From positions 62,597,501-62,661,500 of the forward strand of contig NC_088922.1 in NCBI RefSeq assembly GCF_038396675.1: a DNA stretch of 64,000 bases. The letters run 5' to 3'. This stretch comes from Hydra vulgaris. Its lineage: Eukaryota; Cnidaria; Hydrozoa; Anthoathecata; Hydridae. Under the pieces are notes generated by a model. It did not search any database. It saw only the letters and a program-made list of their open reading frames with translations, and was not told the DNA's origin. Made by a program: the position numbers and the translations under genes. This document shows, piece by piece, positions 14,101 to 24,834 of the stretch (position 1 is its first letter; each line of letters begins with the position of its first letter).

Positions 14101-14287
14101 TCATATTTTGGAATTTAAGAATTCGCTCAAGAAGCTTCCTGAGTTTCGCAACAAACTTCAATCAGCATTTGCTCACCAAAAACTTCAATCAGCTTTTGCT
14201 CACCAAAGAACGCGCAGAAAAGTAAATTTAACAGAAGAACAGTTAGAAAAAAGAAGGAATTGCAAAACGAAAATATACGAATTGTAA
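1258..14287 (+). CDS. INPP5F: INPP5F/Sac2 orthologue, 3' part (last five exons, spliced; 5' end outside window)
   Basis: INPP5F (Sac2) is a phosphoinositide 4-phosphatase of the endocytic pathway; its Sac catalytic domain is followed by an hSac2 homology domain. Exons read here are 1258-1453, 3678-3752, 4893-4966, 12103-12228 and 13584-14287, all with AG/GT borders and matching phases. The joined reading gives GNPVTEDL and GGWALVDPF in the first exon. Exons two and three join as AYYVARYSDAFEQL..YQRIPL, ending in KIEIG. Exon four reads FMRLHYKY..SGFFHTVRAV, the signature of the hSac2 domain. The last exon reads ILLSIADMFLSVAHYEG and then a long Ser/Lys-rich tail ending KTKIYEL. The order and motifs match the human protein as I recall it. 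The CX5R catalytic motif is not in the window, so activity cannot be judged. The apparent stop at 1455 lies past the first donor site and is spliced out. Confidence 0.9.
1401..1696 (+). repeat. 148-bp tandem duplication including an exon end and its splice donor
   Basis: The segment 1401-1548 is repeated at 1549-1696 with few differences. It contains the last ~53 bases of the first INPP5F exon in the window, its GT donor and the start of the intron. The second copy has TGA where the exon has TGG, so it looks like a non-functional exon fragment carrying a second donor-like site. Confidence 0.85.
1717..1907. mobile_element. Palindromic MITE with TTAA ends
   Basis: The two halves are near-perfect reverse complements; the arms include AATTAGCAAGTGAAAACAGA and its complement near 1873-1888. 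TTAA lies at both extremes (1717 and 1904). This is a foldback MITE in an INPP5F intron; its parent family is not identifiable from the sequence. Confidence 0.75.
2339..3584 (+). repeat. Five dispersed copies of TGTAACGTAAGTTAA in an INPP5F intron
   Basis: The 15-mer starts at 2339, 2506, 3205, 3402 (one mismatch) and 3570. Spacings are 167, 699, 197 and 168 bases, suggesting a decayed repeat of about 170 bases. Intervening DNA is AT-rich and not obviously repeated. Confidence 0.65.
3880..4680 (-). mobile_element. Non-LTR retrotransposon fragment (reverse transcriptase C-terminal part)
   Basis: Minus-strand translation at 4242-4571 begins MNFDSDKTLLFSANRYRNN and continues LGLTLTSNLSWKPYIKSIAK and AKVAPLYRAR. 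This is the pattern that follows the catalytic region of Jockey/CR1-like reverse transcriptases. The fragment is truncated and frame-broken. Outer limits are approximate. It sits antisense in an INPP5F intron. Confidence 0.8.
5057..5127. repeat. (TA)n microsatellite
   Basis: About 35 uninterrupted TA units in an INPP5F intron. Confidence 0.95.
6180..7650 (-). pseudogene. Decayed gene of an uncharacterised transposon-associated family
   Basis: Minus-strand reading gives pieces in different frames that together resemble a family I recall as common in cnidarian and fish genomes. Around 6900 there is KLVFDCYINQFLKTGTRLKR. Around 6650-6550 there is HDHEKTDTL and then SPDTDVLSLLL. Around 6400-6250 there are KYHQDAAQLPPT, KNKIFRTHFVC and PPTEGFGWEINGDSLDPI, followed by a Cys-containing end. 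Many stops and frame changes are present. The biochemical role is unknown to me; the SPDTDV block recalls nuclease-like acidic motifs, but that is a guess. It is antisense within the long INPP5F intron 4967-12102. Confidence 0.55.
8027..9679 (+). mobile_element. Tc1/mariner element, complete but inactive
   Basis: The ends are inverted repeats starting CAGTGTCTCAAAAAATTATC at 8027 and its near complement ending at 9679. TA dinucleotides lie immediately outside (8025-8026 and 9680-9681), the expected target duplication. Length is 1653 bp. A broken transposase gene lies inside. The element sits in sense orientation in an INPP5F intron. Confidence 0.9.
8408..9397 (+). pseudogene. Tc1-type transposase, disrupted
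   Basis: Tc1 transposases cut and paste DNA with a DDE/D triad. The first helix-turn-helix is recognisable (NLAVDLVNQGKTYRQVQQ, then TGIPHNTVSDI). The catalytic blocks are SDESKFNL near 8837, YNDPKHKS near 9107 and SPDLNPIEHLWE near 9190, giving the DD34E arrangement. A stop (TGA at 8834-8836) replaces the usual Trp just before the first Asp. Further stops and frame changes occur around 8580-8740. The C-terminal half, from 8924, is an intact frame of 157 codons ending at 9397. Confidence 0.88.
10227..10283. repeat. 18-bp unit repeated three times
   Basis: Three adjacent copies of ACATCATACACGAATGTT, the middle one with two differences. Confidence 0.85.
11036..11110. repeat. Dispersed repeat also found at 46938-47010
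   Basis: The words TTATTGCTCTGTTCT, CACTCTA and AGAATACATTT occur in the same order here and at 46938-47010, so the two stretches derive from one repeat family of unknown type. Confidence 0.6.
11766..11948. repeat. 28-bp minisatellite, six full units plus a partial one
   Basis: Units beginning TTGCCTCTACCCTGTATG start at 11766, 11794, 11822, 11850, 11878, 11906 and 11934. Copies are nearly identical, indicating recent expansion. It lies about 150 bases before an INPP5F exon. Confidence 0.95.
12587..12690. repeat. Three imperfect copies of a TATCTGGT-centred unit
   Basis: TGACCTATCTGGTTAAATAA and two close variants follow each other in the short intron before the last INPP5F exon. Confidence 0.7.
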
Positions 14288-14482
14288 TTAGGCTTTATTT
14301 TGGTATCCATAATCAGTTTCATTAAAATTAGTAAATTAATACATATAATTATTTTTAGTTAAAATAATTTATTTTTAAGATAAAATTAAAATGATTTATT
14401 TTTAAGAGAAAAATTTTATTTTTAAAAAGTTTTTTTATAATAAGAAATATGTTCATAAAAGGTTTCGTATTTTTTGCGTTAA

Positions 14483-14548
14483 TTTGACAAGCGTACGGGC
14501 AGGAGAGCTAAATATTTGACAAGCGTACGGGCAGGAGAGCTAAATATT
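14483..14548. repeat. 32-bp direct duplication
   Basis: A GC-richer unit containing GACAAGCGTACGGGCAGGAG occurs twice in tandem, just downstream of the INPP5F stop codon. Confidence 0.9.
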
Positions 14549-14689
14549 TATAGGAAAAAAGTACCTATACAAATATTTTTAAACTTATTAAAATAAAAAT
14601 ATCAGAATAATATCTGTAATTTTATAATAAAAATATCAAAATAGTATCTGCGTTTTCAACAACAAAAAATCTGGTTGATTTTTGCACGA

Positions 14690-16200
14690 ATCTGGTGTTT
14701 TTTTTCATTTAATCTAGCGGTTTTTTGTATTCAATATGGCGGTTTTAAAATTTATATCAGTTTTATAATGCATGTTATGAATTGCTTAAATGATTAGTAA
14801 TAAAAAATATTCTACATATTCCAGTTAAAAGTATATTTAGATGTGTAACAAATAGTATAATTCAATAGCATTGAATAATAATAATATTAATAATAGTTAA
14901 AGTAAAATAACAATAATATATATATATATATACACACACATTAGTAAAAAATCACTTATCAAACTTTTTTTATTTTACACTGTGTTTATTCAATAAAGAC
15001 TAATTAGAAAGAATTGATATTTTCAGAAATTATATATATATGTATATACAAGTTCGAAAAAACAACTTTTAAAAAATTACGGCTTTATTCTCTATTAATG
15101 CCATCTCCATTAACACATTGCGTAGGAAAAGATTCGCAGTGTCTCGCGAAGTTTGAAAGATCATGTTCAGTAACGTGCTCATAACCGTTCCTCATTCGTT
15201 CCAACTAATCGTTATTTCTGATCGGAGCTATTTGTTCTCTTGTAGTATTCTTAATTTTCAAAAATATCTTTTCACAAAGATTTAGAAAAGGTGAGTATCA
15301 CCTAAAAATCTGATAATGAATGACGAAACTTAACGCTGTCCATCACCAAGGTAAACCCTTCTTTCTCCCCCAAAATGCTTTCAAGTGCATTTAAGAATCC
15401 TTTAAAGATATCTGCTGTCACCCCTACGTCAATTATTGCTTCAATGTGGACTATGTTTAAACAATTTAATGCTAATACCATAGTTATGTTACGGCCTCTT
15501 GATGACAATACACGTTGATTTGGGGTTGTTCCTCGGAGACTGTATCCGTGGTTTCTTATCATATAAAAGTTAAACGGACTTTCATCAATATTAATGATAT
15601 TTCTGTAACGTTGCAATGTCAAGTTTAAATACCGTGAAACAAATGTTTTTCTTTCTTCTTTTACTTCTGCAGTATTGCGTCTTTCACTAATCGGTCTTAA
15701 TATTTTGTACGTATAATTCAATCTTTTTAACCATCGCCATAATGTAGAGACATTAACATCAATTCCCAATTCTAACTTTATCTCCTGTAGATTATAGATT
15801 TTGTTTTCTCCAATTAACTCATGTAGCTTATTTCTTATTTCCTCAGTACAACCTGACCGTCGAAAACCACCTCTAATACCAGGATTGATATTACCTGTTG
15901 GTATATATCGATGGACCAGGCGTCGTATAGACTTCAATGCATGAGTTTCGATACTTCTTTTACACTTTTCCCTTTATTTATTATAAGAATAATGATCAAA
16001 TTTCTTACTTCAACTTTAATTTCTGAACATTGTATTCGTGCGTTATTCATTTTAGAGTTTTAAAAAATTAAAGAGAAAACGGGCTTAAATTGTATATAAG
16101 GAAGTTGATTTAAATGAAGCAATAAAAACAAAACTATTTATCATGATAAAGAAAAACCACTAGATTAAATGCAAAAAACCATCAGATTAAATGCAAAAAC
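14690..16200 (-). mobile_element. IS630/Tc1-superfamily DNA transposon with repeated ends
   Basis: The right end carries the complement of GCATTTAATCTAGTGGTTTT about twice (near 16158-16198). The left end carries matching copies (near 14690-14745, including CATTTAATCTAGCGGTTTTT). A broken DDE transposase lies between them on the minus strand. Exact borders are uncertain because the ends are themselves short tandem repeats. Confidence 0.65.
15070..16050 (-). pseudogene. IS630-like DDE transposase, frame-broken
   Basis: The minus-strand frame opens with ATG at 16050 (MNNARIQCSEIKVEVRN), a helix-turn-helix region ending near 15945, then shifts frame. The main block 15302-15937 reads SIRRLVHRYIP, later STLWRWLKRLNY (second DNA-binding part) and the first catalytic block NIDESPFNFYMIR. 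The second acidic block is LVMDSVKFRHS near 15340. After another break the third block YSPFLNLCEKIF appears near 15270, with Glu in the expected place. The short distance between the last two blocks suggests a small deletion. Confidence 0.75.
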
Positions 16201-17240
16201 CGATATATCGTTTATGAAGCATGAAAGTTAAACAATAAGGAAATTTAATTATGACATACGGAAAAGTAATTAAATTCTCCGAGATCTCAAAATGTTTTGT
16301 GTATTAGTTAAATCAGCTTACATAAGTTACTAATATTATTCTTAGCACCTTTAATAAAAACATACCCTACCCTTTTTAAAAAGCAATTTATTTTTTAACC
16401 GACTTTGTTATCAGCTACTCAACGTTGTTACGGCGAATTAATAAAACTCAAATCGAAATTTTCTATAAAGATCTCATCTTTGACAATTTATAAATTGGGT
16501 TTTAAATAAAATAAATAAAGATTTATTTAATACAATTACTTCTTGTGTTTCGTAAAAATTTTTTCAATTTTTTTTTTAATGCAGAAGCTAAGACTTTTAT
16601 AAGGTTCTCTTTTTTAACTTAAAGATTTTGCTCAGTCGGTTTGCTTCAATTTTTTTTTTAATAAAATTAGAAAATGTCCTTAATTTGGATATGATTGTAG
16701 ATTAAATGAGCTAAAGTAAGTGTTTAAAACCATAAATTTCGTAAAAGACATGTTTTTTTCACTTAAAGTTTTAATGTTCTCCACTCCAAAGTTTTAATGT
16801 TTTCACTCAAATTTTGAAATTTTGAATTTCAAATTGAGGAATACTCTATTGTCCAAACATCTTTGCACCTTGAGGAATACTCTATTGTCCAAACATCTTT
16901 GCACCTTGAGGAATACTCTATTGTCCAAACATGTTTGCACCGAGCAAAGTCCTCACTTAAAAATAGCATTCAAAAGCTTTTACAATAAAAAAATTTTACA
17001 GATCTGGAAAATTCCCGCTATGGTTTTTTTCGAGTCTGCCAAAAAAAAAATTTCTGTTTTTATATCTATTTTTTTTATTTATTTTATTATTATTTTTTTA
17101 AAATTCTATCGAACAAGCTATTATTTATCTTTGAAGAGAGTTCTTGAGAATTATATCGATGTAAAGCGTTAATTTGGTCCCGAAATAAAGTACACGGGTT
17201 TAATTGTGCCACATTATTCAATCTATAAAAACATAAACCT
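16201..17240. other. Intergenic AT-rich DNA
   Basis: I see no gene here. The open frame across 16822-17172 is produced by a 36-bp tandem repeat and low-complexity sequence. Confidence 0.6.
16834..16941. repeat. 36-bp unit repeated three times
   Basis: Units beginning TTGAGGAATACTCTATTGTC start at 16834, 16870 and 16906, with one or two differences in the last. Because 36 is a multiple of three, a spurious reading frame passes through. Confidence 0.95.
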
Positions 17241-18570
17241 ATTTCATTAATAAAAATTTCATTAATAAAATTCCATTAATAAAATTTCATTAATAAAATT
17301 TCATTAATAAAATTTCATTAATAAAATTTCATTAATAAAATTTCATTAATAAAATTTCATTAATAAAATTTCATTAATAAAATTTCATTAATAAAATTTC
17401 ATTAATAAAATTTCATTAATAAAATTTCATTAATAAAATTTCATTAATAAAATTTCATTAATAAAATTTCATTAATAAAATTTCATTAATAAAATTTCAT
17501 TAATAAAATTTCATTAATAAAATTTCATTAATAAAATTTCATTAATAAAATTTCATTAATAAAATTTCATTAATAAAATTTCATTAATAAAATTTCATTA
17601 ATAAAATTTCATTATTAAAATTTCATTAATTATATTTCATTAATAAAATTTCATTAATAAAATTTTATTAATAAAATTTCATTAATAAAATTTCATTAAT
17701 AAAATTTCATTAATAAAATTTCATTAATAAAATTTCATTAATAAAATTTCATTAATATAATTTCATTAATAGAATTTCATTAATAAAATATCATTAATAA
17801 AATTTCATAAATAAAAATACAATAATAAAATTACATTAATAAAATTTCATTAATAAAATTTCATTAATAAAATTTCATTAATAAAATTTCATTAATAAAA
17901 TTTCATTAAAAAAATTTCATTAATAAAATTTCATTAATAAAATTTCATTAATAAAATTTCATTAATAAAATTTCATTAATAAAATTTCATTAATAAAATT
18001 TCATTAATAAAATTTCATTAATAAAATTTCATTAATAAAATTTCATTAATAAAATTTCATTAATAAAATTTCATTAATAAAATTTCATTAATAAAATTTC
18101 ATTAATAAAATTTCATTAATAAAATTTCATTAATAAAATTTCATTATTAGAGTTTCATTAATAAAATTTCATTAATAAAATTTCATTAATAAAATTACAT
18201 TAATAAAATTTCATTAATAAAATTTCATTAATAAAATTTCATTAATAAAATTTCATTAATAAAATTTCATTAATAAAATTTCATTAATAAAATTTCATTA
18301 ATAAAATTTCATTAATAAAATTTCATTAATAAAATTTCATTAATAAAATTTCATTAATAAAATTTCATTAATAAAATTTCATTAATAAAATTTCATTAAT
18401 AAAATTTCATTAATAAAATTTCATTAATAAAATTTCATTAATAAAATTTCATTAATAAAATTTCATTAATAAAATTTCATTAATAAAATTTCATTAATAA
18501 AATTTCATTAATAAAATTTCATTAATAAAATTTCATTAATAAAATTTCATTAATAAAATTTCATTAATAA
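17241..18570. repeat. Array of about 95 copies of the 14-bp unit AAAATTTCATTAAT
   Basis: The period is exactly 14 over about 1.3 kb, with most copies identical. Variant copies cluster at 17608-17640, 17750-17840 and 18143-18155, which divide the array into blocks of near-perfect units. Confidence 0.97.
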
Positions 18571-18695
18571 AAAAAAAAATTTACCAAAAAGTGGAAACAA
18601 TTCTCAGATGTCCTACTGAGTCGATATTGTTTTCAAGTTTAATTTTGCTGTGAGCATATATTCAGCAAGAGTGCTCGATGAATGATATCAGAGCT

Positions 18696-18985
<290 letters not shown>

Positions 18986-19299
18986 AATATTTATATATTA
19001 GATATAAATTTTTTTATATGCTCCATAGGCATATATATAAACAATTGTTAAAATATTTATATATTATATATAAATACTTTATATGCTCCATAGGTGTAGT
19101 GTTCAAATATCGATTGATTCGACCATAAGCATAGCAGAGTGTACATATATCGATTAAAAATTTTAGTTTAGACAGGCACTCTTTTAATTAAAAGAAAATT
19201 CTTTTTCAGGTTTCGAATTTTTTTCTTTTAAATTCAAATATATATTACTATTATTATTTTGTTAATCACCCTTATATTTACAAGGTAAAAATACAAACT

Positions 19300-19930
19300 A
19301 AGAAAAAAGAGAAAATTGATCGCTGTTGTTTTACATTCCAACATGGAACTGCATGTACCAAAATATGAAGAGTAGCTTTAGAAATTCTTTGAGTCTCTAT
19401 GTTTTAATTTTTTTTAATCAGAATTAAGGTTTTCATTTTCAGTTTATGAATATAACATAATTCTTTTATATCTTCTAAAAAAGAAGATTTAACTGAACAG
19501 TAGATAAGTTGGGAATTAATGATTTCAAAGGTTACTTTAAAAGGCGTATAAATAGATTTATTTTGTTTTGGTGAATATAATTTGACATCTCCTTAATTTT
19601 AAATAGAGAGTCTATATAGTTTTTACTATATTTGGAGACATTAAAAATCAATTTAACTGCGTTCCTTCCAAGAGTGTCGAGTCTTTTTATTGTTGACTCT
19701 TTATTTACACAGAGCTCTAGACCGTGGATTAGGGTCGGAACTGCTAATGATTTATATAAGTGGATAATAGACCTTGGATGTGCAAACCGGATTCCAGATT
19801 GATTCAGAGTTTGCACCGTTGCCTGGAAATTTGATACTCTATTGTTAATATTCGTTCTATTAAGTGAAGCAAAAACTGATTTTTTTGTTCCCCAAGTAAA
19901 GCCAAGATGATTAAGTTTCTCATGAGTCTC
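19300..19930 (-). mobile_element. Non-LTR retrotransposon 3' fragment
   Basis: Minus-strand translation contains LGFTWGTKKSVFASLNR near 19900-19860. It continues at 19816-19532 with SGIRFAHPRSIIHLYKSLAV, PTLIHGLELCVNKE and RLDTLGRNAVKLIF. This is the region after the reverse transcriptase domain in LINE proteins. A frame change occurs near 19810. Nothing upstream of this region remains. Confidence 0.75.
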
Positions 19931-20274
19931 TCAATATACAAAGTGTATACCGGAATAAAGGTTGTAAGTTGCATGAAAAATATACAAAGTGTATACCGGA
20001 ATAAAAGTTTGTTGAAAAATCTGTTAATCAAAGTTACAGTAACTTGAAATTTAGCCGATCGAAAATACAATAAGTTAAAATTTCGATAAAAAAAAATGTT
20101 GATTGAAATCTCAGTAAGTTAAAAACTTAGTAGTTCATTTTTAGAAAAACTACTTAGATTAGTTAAATGTAAATAATAAAATACAAAAGTTGTGGTTTGA
20201 ATATCAAAGTCGTCATTATCTGACATTTTAGAAAGTTATAAATTAGGTTCTGTTTACGATGTTTATTCAAAAGG

Positions 20275-20330
20275 ATAATGCAACCGTGGCGCAGCTCAGT
20301 TAATCGTGTCCAACAAGCTAAATGGTATTT
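20275..20330. repeat. Possible relic of a tRNA-derived SINE
   Basis: AACCGTGGCGCAGCTCAGTT resembles the A-box region of the SINE at 21833, but no B box follows. Confidence 0.3.
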
Positions 20331-20899
20331 ATTCTCCAATATGATTGCAAAGAATTTAATAATTAACATTATTTTTAATTGATTAGTTTTTGATTAGATC
20401 ATTTTTTTAATTACTTTTATGCTTAGGTAATTTTAGTATTGAAAAAGTTAATTATGTAGTAAAAATAAATACTTAATTTTAAAATTAACCTCGTAAATGA
20501 AATGTAATGAATAGCTGATAAAGCAAATGTTATATTCCTAATAATAATCATTAGATGAATCGTTGTTACATTCACTATCCGACAAATCGGACCTTACGCA
20601 TCTTTCATCATCACACATAATTGTACAGTTGAATCCCGTTAACTCAGGCTTTCAATTCTCCTTGAACATTTTCTATCAACTTACTGTAAAATCTTCCACT
20701 TAAGTCGTACCCTGGTTAAATCGGACCGTTCGCTAACTCGTAGGAAATTTCCAGACAACGGTGCAACGTACTGTTTTTTGAGGTCCTTTCGGCAAAAAAC
20801 TTCGCTTAACGAGGAATTTTATTTTGAATTGCGTATAAGTGCATATAATAACAAAACTTCCAATACTTCAATAAAAATTCCAAACTTTAAACGATCGAA

Positions 20900-21360
20900 T
20901 TAGATTTTCAAAATACAACTACATTCAATCCAAAACTTATTATTCCGCTACTAAATTCTCTTTTAAAATTGTAAACCGAGGACCAAAGTTGTGGAACATA
21001 ATATTAAATAATGAAATGAAAACTAATTATTCTCTAAACCAATTCAAAACAAAACTTAGGCAATTACTTTTGTTAACTGAAAATGAATTAAATTTTTTCT
21101 AATAAAACTTCTTTATATTAGAAATCAATACTTAATAGTTAATTAATTAGTTACTTTAGATTATTAATACATAATTAATCAATACTTGTACATATATTTT
21201 TATCATTTTAAATGATAATCTTCTTTTTGAGAAATTTATTTTTTATTTTTGCGTTATTTATTAATCTTTTACTTTTATTTTATACTGTTTATTTGCTTTT
21301 ACTTAATTGGCAATGAAAAGTATTATAAATATAATTAAATAAGTTAAACTATAAAATGTT
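20900..21360 (+). mobile_element. Non-LTR retrotransposon 3' tail
   Basis: The + strand reads NRGPKLWNIILNNEMKTNY followed by LNQFKTKLRQLLL, the conserved end of CR1/Jockey-type LINE proteins, then an AT-rich untranslated tail. It is severely 5'-truncated and inserted in the Tigger element. Confidence 0.65.
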
Positions 21361-21832
21361 CTACCAATAAAATGTTTTTATATAAAATCATATCTTCTTG
21401 ATTTTCGAACCAATTCTTAAATGTTATTTTTGTCATTTAATATTTTAATAAATTTTGTTTCTTTTATTTTACAAAGAAATTGTTATATCTTATTTTTTGA
21501 AAAACTATAAATTTTAAACGATATGCGATATATTTAAATTTTCTTTTATAATATATATCAGAGATATATACATTGAAACTATATTTTATTGTCAAACTAT
21601 ATTTTGTCTAGTAATGACGCATTTTTTGGGGCTTAATGATAAGACTAAATTTGTCTTCTTCTAGCCCCGGTCATGTAATTATTTTTTTATAAGTTACGAC
21701 TGTAAATTTTTTTTTATCGGCAAAAGTGTAAATAAAAAAAAATAAAATAAAATACTTTTGCGTCAAATATAATTAAACATAGCTAAACATTTTCACGGAG
21801 ATCTTTCGATTCAATTAAACTTCAATTACTAC

Positions 21833-22020
21833 GGCCGTGGCGCAGTGGTTAGAGCGCTTGCTTTATAACCAGGAGATACAGGTTCGAAACGAGCTCTGGA
21901 CAAATTTTCGCGTCATGGTAAGGAAGGAGGCGTGAACTTCCCGGTTAAATGCACTTGGGCGGTGCCCTGTGACAAGACCGTTTGGACTTCTTGGGGCACC
22001 TAAAAATAAAAAAATAAAAA
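21833..22020 (+). mobile_element. tRNA-derived SINE
   Basis: GGCCGTGGCGCAGTGGTTAG is a good RNA polymerase III A-box region, and GGTTCGAAACG about 40 bases later is a B box. A non-tRNA body with GGCGTGAAC and CTTGGGCGGTGCC follows, then an AAAAATAAAA-rich tail. The acceptor and anticodon arms do not fold as a working tRNA. Confidence 0.75.
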
Positions 22021-22779
22021 ATTAAATTGTATTTGTGAATAACTATAACATTATAAATTCAAAAACATCAATTAAAATTCAAAACTTAGAAAGTTCGAAA
22101 AATAATTTATTTTTGCGTCAAACATAATTTAACGAACTAAACATTTTCACTAATATCTTCGATTCGGTTATACTTTGATCGAGTTTTGTTTACTAAAAAT
22201 GTCGAAGGTTGTTAAAAGATAGCTATCAAGTAGAACCATAACAGAAAAATACAAAATACTAAAAGAACTCGACAAAAGAGAATCATCTGTATCTATATCA
22301 AAGAAATATGGCATTCCAAAGCAGAGATTGTCTGGATCAGTAGTCGGGAACCTGCGGCTCTTTTGTTGAAGAAATGTGGCTCTCATATAGATTAACAATG
22401 TTAAAAATTTTAACTTCTTTTCATTTTTACTTTTGTATTTTCTAGAGAAAATTTTTACAAAAATGAATTAGAAAATTACTAAATCCCCCCCCCCCTTTCC
22501 CCCTTATATCTATGCACTATTTTTTGTCTCTATGTTTTCTAGTTTTTCATATATTATGAAGCACTATTCTTTTACGTGTCTACTATGTCCAAATTTACAA
22601 AAATGAAGGACAAAAATAATCATTTTTGAAATTCTTATGCACATAATTTTATGGACTACATATGTATAAGCCTATTTGCCAATTTTTTCAAAAATGAAAA
22701 AGAAACATATCGTTGATGCGATGGTGCTTCGAATGCAAAGTACAAAAGAAAAAAATATATTTGAACAATTATTCGAGTT

Positions 22780-22882
<103 letters not shown>

Positions 22883-23058
22883 TTATTTTAATTATTATTT
22901 ATTTTGACTTTCAATTATTCAAATATATTTTGTAATTGTAATTTAATTTTAACTTTTTTGATATATTAAGACTGGTAAGTTAATTATTATTTATTTTAGC
23001 TTTAGTATTCAATTATATTCTTTAATTTTTTTTAACGCATTAAAACTGGTTGATCATA

Positions 23059-24834
23059 ATGAGCACCAAAAAAAGAAAAGTTGCGGATGAAAATAGAAGA
23101 TTTAATAAACTATGGACTGAAAAATATGCAGTTATAGAAAGTGATGGTAATCCTCTATGTTTAATATGTTCTGTGAAACTTCAGAATAATAAATCAAGCA
23201 ATGTTGAACGACATTTTGAAGGAAAACATAAAGAATTTGCCCAAAAATATCCCGAAAGTGAATGCAGAAAAAAAGCTATTAATGAATTGCAAAGAAAACA
23301 ATTAATTCAACAAAATTGCTTTTCAAATTATATTCATTCCGGGTCGACCACAACTGAAGCAAGCATTGCACTATTATTGCAAATTGCAAAAGCTGGTAAA
23401 CCATTTACAGATGGTGAGTTTTTGAAGGATTGCATGTATACTAATTCTGGAATTCTATATAATGATTTTAAAAACAAGGATTTAATACTATCAAAGATTG
23501 AAGGTATACCACTCTCGGCTAGAACCATGAAGGAACAAATTTTGAATAATGCAGAAGAGGTTTCAAACATACAAATAGAAGATATTAAAAGGGCTGAATT
23601 TTTGTCCCTGGCTATTGATGAACCTGTAGATGTCACTGATATAACTCAATGTTGCGTAATGGTCAAATACTTAACAGCTTCCGGTTTACAAGAGGAACTT
23701 CTTGAATTGTTGCCTATGAAAGGACAAACGAGATGGGAAGATATCGCAGAATCAGTTTTAAAATGTTTGAAAACAAAAAATATAAACATTGAGCGTATAG
23801 TATCCGTTGCAACTGATGGAGCACCTGTTATGATTGCAAAAAACAAAGGCTTTATCAAACTATTTTCCAGTCATATTTCTCATGAAATTATTTTATTTCA
23901 TTGTATCTTACATCAGGAAGCTTTGGTTGCAAAATCTTTAGGAGCAATACCACAGCTAAAAAATGTAATGGAAGTCTTTGTGCCCATAGTAAATTTCATC
24001 CGACCAAAATCGTTAAATCACAGAATCTTTACAGCATTGTAAGAAGAAATAGATTTTATACATAAAGAACTAGTTACATTCACAGCTGTACGTTGGTTGT
24101 CAAGAGGAAAAAGTTTAAAACGACTTTCTGAATGCTTAAGTGAAATAACTTAATTAATAGCTGTTAAAAATTATTATGAAGAACATTGCAAACCATTAAA
24201 GAATTCAGAATGGCTGCAGAATTTTTTCTTTTTGCTTGATATGACAGAACATTTTAATAAACTTAATCTAAAGATGCAAGGAAAATGAAATATATCTGCC
24301 CAGCTACTGGAAGAACTGATTACTTTTGAAAAAAAATTACAGTTATTTTTAGACGATATTTCAGGAGACCAATTTATATACTTTAATAATTTACGAAACT
24401 TCACGATGAAAATAATTTCAGAAGCAGAAAAGGTTGATTGTAAACAATTTTTTGAGATAACAACTACAATTGTTCACCAATTTGCAAGCATATTTCATGA
24501 TTTCAGGAAATATTAGGAAACATTAAAGTTTGTAATGCTGTCATTAAAATGCAATTTGACTTTGATGGATTTAAATGCATTTCCTGAAATAAATATAGCA
24601 GACTTACACTTGAAGCTTGTCGAGAATCATAATAAAAGTATCTGAGCTAATAAATTTGAAGCAATACTTGCACATATCGCCATCTATGAAGAAAACATTA
24701 AAGATACGCCACAGGATATCATATTCCAATGCTGGACTTCACTGCCAAATACTTATATAAATTCCAAAAAACTTGCTTTTGGTCTATTAACCATTTTTAG
24801 TTCAACGTATAATTGTGAACAATTTCATCGATGA
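23059..24834 (+). pseudogene. hAT transposase (GTF2IRD2/ZBED5-like) with five in-frame stops
   Basis: From ATG 23059 to stop 24832-24834 the frame is unbroken in length (592 codons). In-frame stops occur at 24040, 24151, 24286, 24514 and 24643. The N-terminus is a BED-type zinc finger (CLIC, later ERHFEGKH). The first catalytic block is SLAIDEPVDVTD, the second VATDGAPVMIAK. The C-terminal dimerisation region ends FGLLTIFSSTYNCEQFHR. ATG 23059 is preferred because no earlier in-frame ATG lies near. It was probably lost by point mutation rather than by insertions or deletions. Confidence 0.9.

Noticed and set aside
13950..14225. Second protein in the last INPP5F exon
   Set aside because: It is an alternative-frame shadow of the main frame, with biased composition.
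17241..18570. CRISPR-like array
   Set aside because: The units are directly adjacent with no spacers, and the DNA is eukaryotic; it is a simple satellite.
21833..21905. Functional tRNA gene
   Set aside because: A and B boxes are present, but the acceptor and anticodon arms do not pair properly and a SINE body follows.
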